A DNA stretch of 64,000 bases from FEN-1279 sp964400285 (GTDB taxonomy: Bacteria > Bacteroidota > Ignavibacteria > Tepidaquicellales > Tepidaquicellaceae): NCBI GenBank assembly GCA_964400285.1, contig CAYNTK010000006.1, positions 1-64,000 on the forward strand. The letters are read 5' to 3'. Below are positions 1-7,501 of the stretch, piece after piece. Numbering within the stretch: the first letter of the stretch is position 1; each line of letters opens with the position of its first letter. Under the pieces are notes generated by a model, which saw only the letters and a list, made by a program, of their open reading frames with translations, searched no databases and was not told the origin of the DNA. The position numbers and the translations under genes are program-made.

Positions 1-80
1 GCTCTGTTCCAACAAATAGCAATTTGAAATTTACACACTAAATGGAACGCTATCAAATTTTTTATACTTCTAAATAAATC

Positions 81-109
81 TTGACTGTGTAATATTTTTT
101 GATTAATAT
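81..109 (+). promoter_or_regulatory. candidate sigma70-type promoter upstream of dnaA
   Basis: TTGACT at 81-86 and TAATAT at 104-109 are separated by exactly 17 bases. A transcript from here would cross the repeated TGTTAATAA motifs before reaching dnaA, which would suit DnaA autoregulation. In sequence this AT-rich a chance match is possible. Confidence 0.4.
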
Positions 110-148
110 TATAATAATGAAAAAAGCCCAGAATTTTTGTTAATATTT

Positions 149-379
149 TGTTAATAACTTTAAAAGGATTGGTTTAATATTTTACACTTTGCTATTATGA
201 AAATGTTATTTTTAACAATCGTTGTTAATAATTATTTTTGTTTTGTCTAACTATACTAAAAACATAGTGGTTATTAATATTCACAATTGTTAAAAATTAT
301 AGATTTTTAGTGTATTTTATTTTATTTTTATAAAGCTCTACTTAAAGTAAATTTTTAATTGAAATCGTTTTGTTAATAA
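149..379 (+). promoter_or_regulatory. cluster of candidate DnaA boxes (TGTTAATAA x3)
   Basis: Three exact copies of TGTTAATAA in the same orientation at 149-157, 223-231 and 371-379. Read on the other strand they are TTATTAACA, an AT-shifted version of the DnaA box. Same orientation and clustering next to dnaA support a role; the two mismatches to the consensus are the weakness. Confidence 0.4.
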
Positions 380-396
380 TTATATAATTCTTTATA

Positions 397-1929
397 TTGG
401 CTGATACTTCTACTAATTTCTCGGCTCCTCAATACAAAGACGAATCGAAAAAGAGTCATTCAGAAAAAGAATTCTTAGATGCTAATTCTATTTGGAAAAA
501 ATTTATTGAATTACTCTCGCAAAAACTCAAAGAAAGTGAAATAAAAACTTGGTTTTCTGTAATAGTTCCGAAAAGCTTTATAAATAACACACTAACTATT
601 ACTGTTCCAAGTAATGATTATTATGGTATGATTGTAAAAAGATTTAACAAACAAATTTCATCTGTCTTAGAAAGTGGTTTATTAGGTGAAAATGGAGCTT
701 TAAGTTACGAGATCTCTCAACACGGTCTTTTCGAAGAGCAAATACCCGAAAATTTACCTATCAGAAATAACGATTATTCAACTCCTAATGCGGTAATTGA
801 TTTTAAATCATCTTACGGTAATAAATATTTTTATCACGATTCATACAATACAACAGAAAATAAAGTATTTGATTCAAACCTAAACTCTAAAAATACATTC
901 GATAGCTTTATAAAAGGCGAAAGCAATGAATTTGCTGTTGCAGCAGCTTACGCTATTGCTAATAATCCAGGTAAGTCTTACAATCCTTATTTTGTTTATG
1001 GGGGGGTCGGTTTAGGTAAAACACATCTTATTCAAGCAATAGGACACGAGATTCTTAAGAAATATCCAGATAAAAAAGTTTATTATACAACAACTCCTGA
1101 TTTCACAACACAATTTACTACTCATATAGCTCAGGATAGAATAGAGTTTTCAAAAGGAAAAACAGGAATTAAAAAACTCGATGAGTTTTTTAAATCTCTC
1201 GATGTATTAATTCTCGATGATATTCAAAATCTTGGTGGTAAAGCGGCAACACAGGACTTTATGTATCAGATTTTCAATACCCTTTACAATAACAAAAAAC
1301 ATTTAATTTTTTCGTGCGATAAACCTCTCAGCGAACTAAAAGATATAGAAGAAAGACTCGTTTCAAGGTTTAAATGGGGAATTACGGTTGACATTCAACC
1401 TCCAAGCTGGGAAATGAGGGTTGCTATTATACAAAAAAAATACAACGATTTTAATACTCAGGTTCCAGAAGAAGTTATTCATTATATCGCAACTAATGTT
1501 AAAGACAGCATACGGACACTTGAAGGATGTGTTGCTGGAACAATTTCAGAGAGTACCCTTGTATATGATGGTGAAATAAATTTAAAAATTGCAGAAAATG
1601 TAATACGAAGGGTTATTGGAAATGTTAAAAAAGCAAAAATAATATCACTAGAAAATATTATTTATACTGTTGCTGATTATTTAAATGTTTCTGAGAATAG
1701 CATTTTATCTAAAAAGAGGACAAAAGAAATTGCATTTGCAAGACAGGTAGCAATGTACCTTGCAAAAGAGCTGACAAATATGACTTTGCAATCTATTGGT
1801 TTATATTTTGGTGGAAAAGACCATGCAACTGTACTTTATGCACACAATCTAATAAAGAATCTAATAAAAAAAGATAAAGAAGCGTATAACGTAGTACATG
1901 ATATAAAAGAATTATTAAGTACTCTATAG
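397..1929 (+). CDS. dnaA: chromosomal replication initiator protein DnaA
   Basis: DnaA is the AAA+ ATPase that binds DnaA boxes and opens oriC. Domain I (helicase-loading fold) occupies about residues 30-100 and a poorly conserved linker follows. The AAA+ core carries Walker A GGVGLGKTH near residues 202-210 and Walker B VLILDDIQ near 270. The C-terminal helix-turn-helix includes the DnaA signature FGGKDHATVLYA. Length 510 aa is slightly above the usual 440-470 because of an N-terminal extension of about 30 residues. The start must be TTG at 397: the first in-frame ATG falls after domain I has begun. The next gene is recN rather than the common dnaN. An intrinsic terminator follows at 1961-1990. 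Confidence 0.97.
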   Translation: MADTSTNFSAPQYKDESKKSHSEKEFLDANSIWKKFIELLSQKLKESEIKTWFSVIVPKSFINNTLTITVPSNDYYGMIVKRFNKQISSVLESGLLGENGALSYEISQHGLFEEQIPENLPIRNNDYSTPNAVIDFKSSYGNKYFYHDSYNTTENKVFDSNLNSKNTFDSFIKGESNEFAVAAAYAIANNPGKSYNPYFVYGGVGLGKTHLIQAIGHEILKKYPDKKVYYTTTPDFTTQFTTHIAQDRIEFSKGKTGIKKLDEFFKSLDVLILDDIQNLGGKAATQDFMYQIFNTLYNNKKHLIFSCDKPLSELKDIEERLVSRFKWGITVDIQPPSWEMRVAIIQKKYNDFNTQVPEEVIHYIATNVKDSIRTLEGCVAGTISESTLVYDGEINLKIAENVIRRVIGNVKKAKIISLENIIYTVADYLNVSENSILSKKRTKEIAFARQVAMYLAKELTNMTLQSIGLYFGGKDHATVLYAHNLIKNLIKKDKEAYNVVHDIKELLSTL

Positions 1930-1960
1930 AGCTTTCTATAAAGTGTTAATGTTTAACTTT

Positions 1961-1990
1961 AAGCGTTTCGGTTTACCGGGACGCTTTTTT
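1961..1990 (+). terminator. intrinsic terminator after dnaA
   Basis: AAGCGT (1961-1966) pairs with ACGCTT (1981-1986); an inner CGG/CCG pair closes a TTTA loop, and the hairpin runs into a T tract. It lies 31 bases after the dnaA stop, so recN is probably transcribed separately. Confidence 0.75.
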
Positions 1991-2216
1991 GTTAATATGT
2001 TTAGTATAAGTGTTTAATAACTTTTGGTTTTTAACAAAATATTTATTTATGCGTTGCAAGATAGTACATAGTTAAGGTAAAGTTATTGACAAGATATTAG
2101 ATGTGTTTTTCTTATATACTTTTAATTATTAAAACAATTCCATATTTTTTAACAATATTAACAATACTGTTACTACAAATTCTTTTATATAATATATTAA
2201 TATAATTGATAAGTAA

Positions 2217-3932
2217 ATGTTAGAAAAACTTTTTATAAAGAATTATTTAATAATAAAAGAAGCAGAGATAATTTTTACTAAAGGACTTAATATATTAACC
2301 GGAGAAACTGGAGCAGGAAAAACAATTATTATCGATGCATTATCTCTAATACTTGGTGAGCGTGCAGATTATTCTGTAATAAAAGACGAAAAAGAGAAAC
2401 TTGTTGTTGAAGGAATTTTTAATTTTTCAAAAAACGAGAATATTACTAAATTTATCAAAGAAAAGAAATTAGATTATAAAGAAAGTTGCGGAAACATAAT
2501 ATTAAGAAAAGAGTTATACAAAAAGGGATTTAGCAGAAATTTTATTAACGACACACCAGTTTCGAACTCAGACTTACAAGAATTTGGTAATTTAATTATA
2601 GATATACACTCTCAAAACGAACACCAATCATTATTAAAGAAAGAAACACATATAAAAATTTTAGATGAATTTATTTATAACAAAGATGCTCTCAATGATT
2701 ACATAAAAAATTATAAAGAATATAAGGAATTAGCAGATTTATACGATAATCTTTTAAAAAAGAAAGAAGATTTAATTAATAAAAAATCTTTTATAGAATT
2801 TCAATTAAAAGAAATTAATGATGTTAATCCTCAAAAGGGCGAAGACGTACAACTTGAAAATGAGTTGAATAAGCTCGAAAATACAGAGGAGATTTCATCT
2901 GTTTTAAACTCATGTATTAAAAAATTATTTGAAAGCGAAACCAATATTATAACAATGCTTTCGATTATTATCAAAGAACTTAAAAAAGTTAGTAAGTATG
3001 ATGTTAAATTTGAAAATATTATTAAAGAAACAGAATCACATTACATATCATTAAAAGACATGTATAATACACTCTCTGATTACAATAGGTCTCTTAATTT
3101 TGATGCGATTAGGATTGAGCAAATAAGAGAAAGGCTTGGTGCTTTAAATTACCTTATGAAAAAATATAACAAAAAATTAGATGACTTAATAGACAAGGCA
3201 TCTTTTTTAAATGAAGAATTAAGAATTTCAGAAAATTATGATTATGAAATAGAAAAATTGAGAGCCGAGCTTAATAAAAAGAAAGAAGATTTATATAATT
3301 ATTCATTAGCACTTTCAAACGAACGTAAAAAAGCAGCAAAAATATTACAAAAATCAATTAATTTGTTTTTAAAGAATGTTGGTCTTGAATCAGCAGAATT
3401 CAAAGTAAAGCAAAATATATTAGAAAGCTATAAAGAAAACACATTTACTTTTAAAGAAAATAATAAATTTATTGTTGCAAAAAATAATGGAATTGATGAT
3501 ATTGAATTTTTAATAATGACGAACAAAGGTGGAGATTTTGCACCTCTAAGAAAAATAGCATCTGGTGGTGAAATTTCAAGAATAATGCTATCAATTAAAG
3601 CCGCATTATCAGGGAAAGACAATATTCCTATACTTGTCTTTGATGAAATAGATGCGGGAATTAGTGGTAGAATAGCTGATAAAGTTGGAAAGTTACTAAA
3701 GGAACTTTCAAAAACCCACCAAATAATATCTATTACTCACCTTCCACAAATAGCTTCAAAAGGTGATAATCATTTATTGGTACGTAAGAAAGAGACAAAA
3801 AAAGAATCAGAAGCTGATATTAAAATACTTTCTAATAAAGAAAAAATAATAGAAATAGCCAAATTACTAAGCGGAGAGAACATAACAGAGACATCTTTAA
3901 AAAGCGCAGAAGAAATGATAGATAAAAGCTAA
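2217..3932 (+). CDS. recN: DNA repair protein RecN
   Basis: RecN is an SMC-like ATPase acting in double-strand-break repair and sister-chromosome cohesion. Seen here: an N-terminal head half with Walker A LTGETGAGKTIIIDAL near residues 27-42, a long lysine/glutamate-rich coiled coil through about residues 150-400, and a C-terminal head half with the ABC signature SGGEISRIMLSIKAAL and Walker B ILVFDEIDAGISG. At 571 aa it matches the usual 550-570. It starts at ATG 2217. It sits between dnaA and a lipoprotein gene on the same strand; the dnaA terminator implies its own promoter in 1991-2216. Family assignment is firm. Confidence 0.96.
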   Translation: MLEKLFIKNYLIIKEAEIIFTKGLNILTGETGAGKTIIIDALSLILGERADYSVIKDEKEKLVVEGIFNFSKNENITKFIKEKKLDYKESCGNIILRKELYKKGFSRNFINDTPVSNSDLQEFGNLIIDIHSQNEHQSLLKKETHIKILDEFIYNKDALNDYIKNYKEYKELADLYDNLLKKKEDLINKKSFIEFQLKEINDVNPQKGEDVQLENELNKLENTEEISSVLNSCIKKLFESETNIITMLSIIIKELKKVSKYDVKFENIIKETESHYISLKDMYNTLSDYNRSLNFDAIRIEQIRERLGALNYLMKKYNKKLDDLIDKASFLNEELRISENYDYEIEKLRAELNKKKEDLYNYSLALSNERKKAAKILQKSINLFLKNVGLESAEFKVKQNILESYKENTFTFKENNKFIVAKNNGIDDIEFLIMTNKGGDFAPLRKIASGGEISRIMLSIKAALSGKDNIPILVFDEIDAGISGRIADKVGKLLKELSKTHQIISITHLPQIASKGDNHLLVRKKETKKESEADIKILSNKEKIIEIAKLLSGENITETSLKSAEEMIDKS

Positions 3933-4014
3933 AAGTTTAAATTCAAATTTTAATAGTTTATTTGAAACAAAATCTTCCAAAAAGAGTTTAAAAATAAACG
4001 AATTAAGAAAATTT

Positions 4015-4719
4015 ATGCAAAATAAAAAAAACATTAAAATTGTATTATTATTTATACCAGTATTATTTGCTTTTATAGGTTGTGGGACACATATAAATAA
4101 AATTGGAAAATTTGAAATTGAAAATAAAAACATACTTTACAAACATTATGTCAACCCGGATTTAACAAGAGTAAATGTCGACATTGGAGAGTATTATTAT
4201 GATCAAAGTTTAGTTACAGTTGTATTAACCGACATTGGAGGGACTATAGCTGAAAATAATGTAAAAGAAAAAGTATTAAAAGCTATAAATGCTGATAGTA
4301 TTGTTATTGCTATTTCAAAGAGTATAAGCGAAGAGATGAGAATGTTCTTTAATACAAAAACAGTTAAAGAGGTTGACGAGAATCCCCATTTTATTGTTGA
4401 AACAAAACTAGAACGCTTTAGAATAGTTTCAAATTCATCCGGCATATTTGCAATGATTGACACAAGAATTGTAATGATTGACCGTAAAACAGCTAAAACA
4501 GTATGGGAAAATACCGAATGTGCAAACGTTCCTATTGGAGATGTTATTTATGATTTTAATACTAACCGTTATATTAAAACAGCAAAAGGGGTAATAAACA
4601 CAGTAAGACTTTTGCAAATGTCGGAAGAAGAAATTAAAGCATCAATAAATATAGCGGTAAAAGAAGCAGGAAAAAGGCAATGTGAACAGCTCAGAGAAGA
4701 TATTGCAAATAAAGATTGA
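4015..4719 (+). CDS. predicted lipoprotein of unknown function
   Basis: 234 aa with a lipoprotein signal peptide: a basic N-terminus, a hydrophobic core and a lipobox ending FIGC, so Cys23 or nearby would be lipidated and the protein would sit in the outer or inner membrane facing the periplasm. The remainder is a mixed alpha/beta domain with no motif I recognise. The size and the pattern of strands ending in an Asp-Arg-Lys-Thr turn (VMIDRKTAKTVW) are reminiscent of ABC-transporter auxiliary or LptE-like lipoproteins, but this is only a resemblance. It lies 82 bases after recN on the same strand, with a hairpin terminator immediately downstream. Function unassigned. Confidence 0.8.
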   Translation: MQNKKNIKIVLLFIPVLFAFIGCGTHINKIGKFEIENKNILYKHYVNPDLTRVNVDIGEYYYDQSLVTVVLTDIGGTIAENNVKEKVLKAINADSIVIAISKSISEEMRMFFNTKTVKEVDENPHFIVETKLERFRIVSNSSGIFAMIDTRIVMIDRKTAKTVWENTECANVPIGDVIYDFNTNRYIKTAKGVINTVRLLQMSEEEIKASINIAVKEAGKRQCEQLREDIANKD

Positions 4720-4729
4720 CTTAAAAATA

Positions 4730-4771
4730 AAGCGAAGAAAATTCAATTTGCAACCAGCAAATTCTTCGCTT
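4730..4771. terminator. hairpin terminator between convergent genes
   Basis: AAGCGAAGAA (4730-4739) pairs with TTCTTCGCTT (4762-4771), and inside it AATTTGC pairs with GCAAATT. On the minus strand the stem is followed by TTTATTTTTAA, so it best serves the response-regulator gene; it can also fold in the lipoprotein transcript. Confidence 0.65.
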
Positions 4772-4801
4772 AAAGGAATACAGAAAAGGGGAAAAGATGT
4801 T

Positions 4802-5161
4802 TTAAGCTACACTTCTTAATGCTTTTCTAATATAAAATTTTAAATCAGAAATATCCAAAGGTTTTTGTAAATACGCAAAACAAAAAGAATTCTCTAAGCA
4901 GACATCGATATTTTCATAGCACGATACTAAGATAATTGGAATATTATAATTTAAACCTTTAAGTACATAAGCCAACTCAATTCCATTCAGACCAGACATT
5001 CTAATATCTGATATTATAAGGTCAAAAAAATTATTTTTTATCATTTCTAAACCCTGTAATCCATTATGTGCTTCGAAAACCTCATAGCCCAGCTCGACTA
5101 AATATGATGTTAAGGATTCTCTTGTTGAATCGTCGTCATCTATCACCAAAATTTTTTTCAT
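4802..5161 (-). CDS. single-domain response regulator (CheY-like receiver)
   Basis: 119 aa comprising one receiver domain and no output domain. Visible landmarks are the acidic pocket VIDDDD at residues 6-11, the phospho-acceptor Asp52 in SDIRMSG, Ser80 in the switch position and Lys100 in LQKPLD. Such proteins work by protein-protein contact or phosphorelay rather than DNA binding. No histidine kinase is adjacent: the only kinase in the window is 50 kb away and is also an orphan. Two tiny overlapping membrane ORFs lie just upstream on the same strand (5210-5420) and may be co-transcribed with it. The input and output of this regulator cannot be told from sequence. Confidence 0.93.
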   Translation of the reverse strand: MKKILVIDDDDSTRESLTSYLVELGYEVFEAHNGLQGLEMIKNNFFDLIISDIRMSGLNGIELAYVLKGLNYNIPIILVSCYENIDVCLENSFCFAYLQKPLDISDLKFYIRKALRSVA

Positions 5162-5209
5162 TTTAATAAATATTAGAATTTCATTAAAAACAAATTAAAA
5201 TACAACAGC

Positions 5210-5299
5210 TTATAAAATAAATCCCGCGATAATTAATATCAAAAGACATGATACAATTGCTAAAAAGCTAAAATCTTGTGTAGTTAAGTTGTTATTCAT
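5210..5299 (-). CDS. candidate 29-residue single-span membrane peptide
   Basis: ATG at 5299 opens a 29-codon frame ending TAA at 5210. After a polar start (MNNNLTTQDFSF) the rest is a continuous hydrophobic helix ending AGFIL, i.e. one membrane span. Its start lies inside the last codons of the next upstream small frame (stop at 5292-5294), an overlap typical of translationally coupled genes. It ends about 50 bases before the response regulator. I do not recognise the family. Short hydrophobic frames occur by chance in AT-rich DNA, so confidence is limited. Confidence 0.35.
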   Translation of the reverse strand: MNNNLTTQDFSFLAIVSCLLILIIAGFIL

Positions 5300-5420
5300 A
5301 ATACGTTCTTAAATTTGATTCTAAAAATACTCTTTTTATTATTACAAGCAAGATTAATGCCAGATAAAATATAGCAAAAAATATAAGAAAAACTGATTTT
5401 AAAAAATTGTTCTGTATCAA
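5292..5420 (-). CDS. candidate 42-residue membrane protein, TTG start
   Basis: From TTG at 5420 the frame gives 42 residues: a short polar lead, a long hydrophobic helix (SVFLIFFAIFYLALILLVII), then a basic-acidic tail ending LRTYYE. That is the layout of a real single-span protein with a cytoplasmic tail. An earlier in-frame TTG at 5450 would add 10 hydrophobic residues. The stop overlaps the ATG of the 29-residue frame by 8 bases. No ATG start is available, which weakens the call, but TTG starts are common in this window. Together the two frames fill most of the otherwise empty stretch 5162-5536. Confidence 0.35.
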   Translation of the reverse strand: MIQNNFLKSVFLIFFAIFYLALILLVIIKRVFLESNLRTYYE

Positions 5421-5536
5421 AATGAGAAGAAAATTAAATTTTGAACCCAAAAGTAAATAACCAATAATAAAATTTTATAAAACTCATTAGCGATTCTACT
5501 TACCAATATAGAAATATTCATATAACGAAAGATAAA

Positions 5537-7444
5537 TTATCCCCTCATATAAATAATTAAGGCGGAAATATCAGAAGGTGTAACCCCAGCTATACGAGAG
5601 GCTTGACCAATAGAGATAGGTTTTATTTTATCAAGTTTATCACGAGCTTCGCTTGATAGAGAGTTAATTTTTTCATATTTAAAATCTTTTGGAATTTTCA
5701 TATCCTCGTATTTATTAAAATTATTTATCTGCTCGTTTTGCCTTTTTATATAACCTTCGTATTTAATTTCTATTTCAATTTGATTAGTCGCATCAATATT
5801 ATTAAGTAATTTATTTAATAATGAAATATTTTTAATTATATTAGGGGATAAAATATCGATTATAGTAATTTCATTTCTTTTTAAAAGATTAGAAAGAAAT
5901 TCGTTTTGTCTGATTATAGAAGATCCTTTTTGTGTTAACAATGTATTAACATCATTGGGATTAATGGTATTTTTATTTAAGTAACTTATACCCTCATTAA
6001 TTAAATCTAGCTTCTTTTTCAATTTTTCGATTTGAAAATTGTCAATTAGACCAAGGGTGTTTCCGATTTTCATTAACCTAATATCTGCATTATCTTGTCT
6101 TAATACGAGACGATGTTCAGCCGACGAAGTAAAAATTCTGTATGGCTCCTCGGGACATTTAACAATCAAATCATCAATTAAGACACCTATATAAGCATCA
6201 CTTCTTTTAAGAATTAAGGGTTCTTCTTTTTTCAATTTTAAACATGCATTAATACCAGCTATTAATCCCTGTCCTGCTGCTTCTTCGTATCCAGAAGTTC
6301 CGTTTACTTGTCCCGCGTGAAAAAGTCCCGATATAATTTTTGTTTCGAGCGTTGGATAAATTTGATGAGTTGGAAAAAAATCATACTCAACGGCATATCC
6401 TGGTCTAATCATTTCCACATTTTCAAGACCAGGGATGGTTTTAGCCGCAAGCAATTGAATCTCTGCAGGTAAACTTGACGAAAAACCATTCATATAAATT
6501 GTCTTTCCGTTTAATGTTTCTGGCTCTAAAAATATTTGATGTCTAGGCTTATCTGAAAATCTTGCTATTTTATCCTCAATGGATGGGCAATATCTTGGTC
6601 CTACACCTTTTATTATTCCAGTGAAAAGAGGTGATTCAATAAAACCAGTTCGTAAGATTTCGTGTGTTTTTTCGTTTGTATGAGTTAAGAAACATTCAAC
6701 TTGGTTATGAAATGGAAAAATATTTATATCTGTTTTATGTGAGAAAGGAACAGGAGATAAATCACTGGTTTGAATCTCGGTTTTAGAAAAGTCAATACTA
6801 TCTATATTAAGCCTTGGAGGTGTTCCAGTTTTAAGTCTTCCAACCCGAAACCCAAGAGAGACTAAACATTCGGAAAGCCCCAAAGCTTGTTTTTCTCCAT
6901 ACCTTCCACCCATTGTCTTTGTATTGCCTGTATGCATAATAGCATTAAGAAAAGTTCCTGTTGTTAATATTACGCATTTACAAAAAATTTCGTTTCCAAA
7001 CTCTGTTTTTAATCCTTTTATTTTATATTTGTAATCTTTTATATGATTGGTATATTCATCAACAATTAATTTTACAACCATATCCTCAATTATATCAAGG
7101 TTATCAAAGTAAGAAAGATACTTTAATGCTTCTTGTGAATACAGATCTTTATCAGATTGACATCTTGGTGACCATACAGCAGGACCTTTTGATTTATTAA
7201 GCATTTTGAATTGTATGCCCGTTTTGTCTGCAAGTTCCCCCATAACTCCCCCCAAAGCGTCAATTTCTTTTACAAGATGCCCTTTTGCAGTCCCACCAAT
7301 TGCAGGGTTACAACTCATTCTCCCAATTGCTGAAGCTTTTAATGTAATTAAACCTACAGAAAAGCCCATTTTAACAGAGGCTGCTGCCGCTTCGATACCT
7401 GCATGACCTCCCCCGATTACAATAATGTCATAAGTATTTTTCAA
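5537..7444 (-). CDS. mnmG: tRNA uridine-5-carboxymethylaminomethyl modification enzyme MnmG
   Basis: MnmG (GidA) partners with the GTPase MnmE to modify U34 of certain tRNAs, using FAD and a folate one-carbon unit. Evidence: the N-terminal FAD-binding motif VIGGGHAGIEAA, the family signature CNPAIGGTAKGHLVKEID near residues 45-62, the segment NGFSSSLPAEIQ, and the C-terminal helical domain ending in the SISALIIYMRG-type tail (here DISALIIYMRG). Length 635 aa is normal. In many bacteria mnmG lies close to oriC, as here. A perfect parS site lies 35-50 bases upstream of its ATG. The comM gene follows upstream on the same strand with a 57-base gap. Confidence 0.97.
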   Translation of the reverse strand: MKNTYDIIVIGGGHAGIEAAAASVKMGFSVGLITLKASAIGRMSCNPAIGGTAKGHLVKEIDALGGVMGELADKTGIQFKMLNKSKGPAVWSPRCQSDKDLYSQEALKYLSYFDNLDIIEDMVVKLIVDEYTNHIKDYKYKIKGLKTEFGNEIFCKCVILTTGTFLNAIMHTGNTKTMGGRYGEKQALGLSECLVSLGFRVGRLKTGTPPRLNIDSIDFSKTEIQTSDLSPVPFSHKTDINIFPFHNQVECFLTHTNEKTHEILRTGFIESPLFTGIIKGVGPRYCPSIEDKIARFSDKPRHQIFLEPETLNGKTIYMNGFSSSLPAEIQLLAAKTIPGLENVEMIRPGYAVEYDFFPTHQIYPTLETKIISGLFHAGQVNGTSGYEEAAGQGLIAGINACLKLKKEEPLILKRSDAYIGVLIDDLIVKCPEEPYRIFTSSAEHRLVLRQDNADIRLMKIGNTLGLIDNFQIEKLKKKLDLINEGISYLNKNTINPNDVNTLLTQKGSSIIRQNEFLSNLLKRNEITIIDILSPNIIKNISLLNKLLNNIDATNQIEIEIKYEGYIKRQNEQINNFNKYEDMKIPKDFKYEKINSLSSEARDKLDKIKPISIGQASRIAGVTPSDISALIIYMRG

Positions 7445-7478
7445 ACTGTATTATTATGTAGATAATATTTAATAAGAG

Positions 7479-7494
7479 TGTTTCACGTGAAACA
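7479..7494. promoter_or_regulatory. parS centromere-like site
   Basis: The 16-base perfect palindrome TGTTTCACGTGAAACA, identical to the widely conserved bacterial parS consensus, lies in the 57-base gap between comM and mnmG. ParB (encoded at 46777-47682 in this window) would load here and spread; ParA (45933-46715) would move the complex. I found no second exact copy in the window. Confidence 0.93.
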
Positions 7495-7501
7495 ATAATA
7501 A

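Larger units (their letters stand above)
1..396. other. putative oriC / dnaA leader region
   Basis: Very AT-rich non-coding stretch directly upstream of dnaA, with long A/T runs suitable for duplex unwinding. It contains the 9-mer TGTTAATAA three times on the plus strand (149-157, 223-231, 371-379) plus a one-mismatch copy at 138-146. Its complement, TTATTAACA, differs from the DnaA-box consensus TTATCCACA only at the two central C positions. Placement of the origin beside dnaA is common but not universal; the sequence before base 1 is not visible, so the full origin cannot be delimited. Confidence 0.55.
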
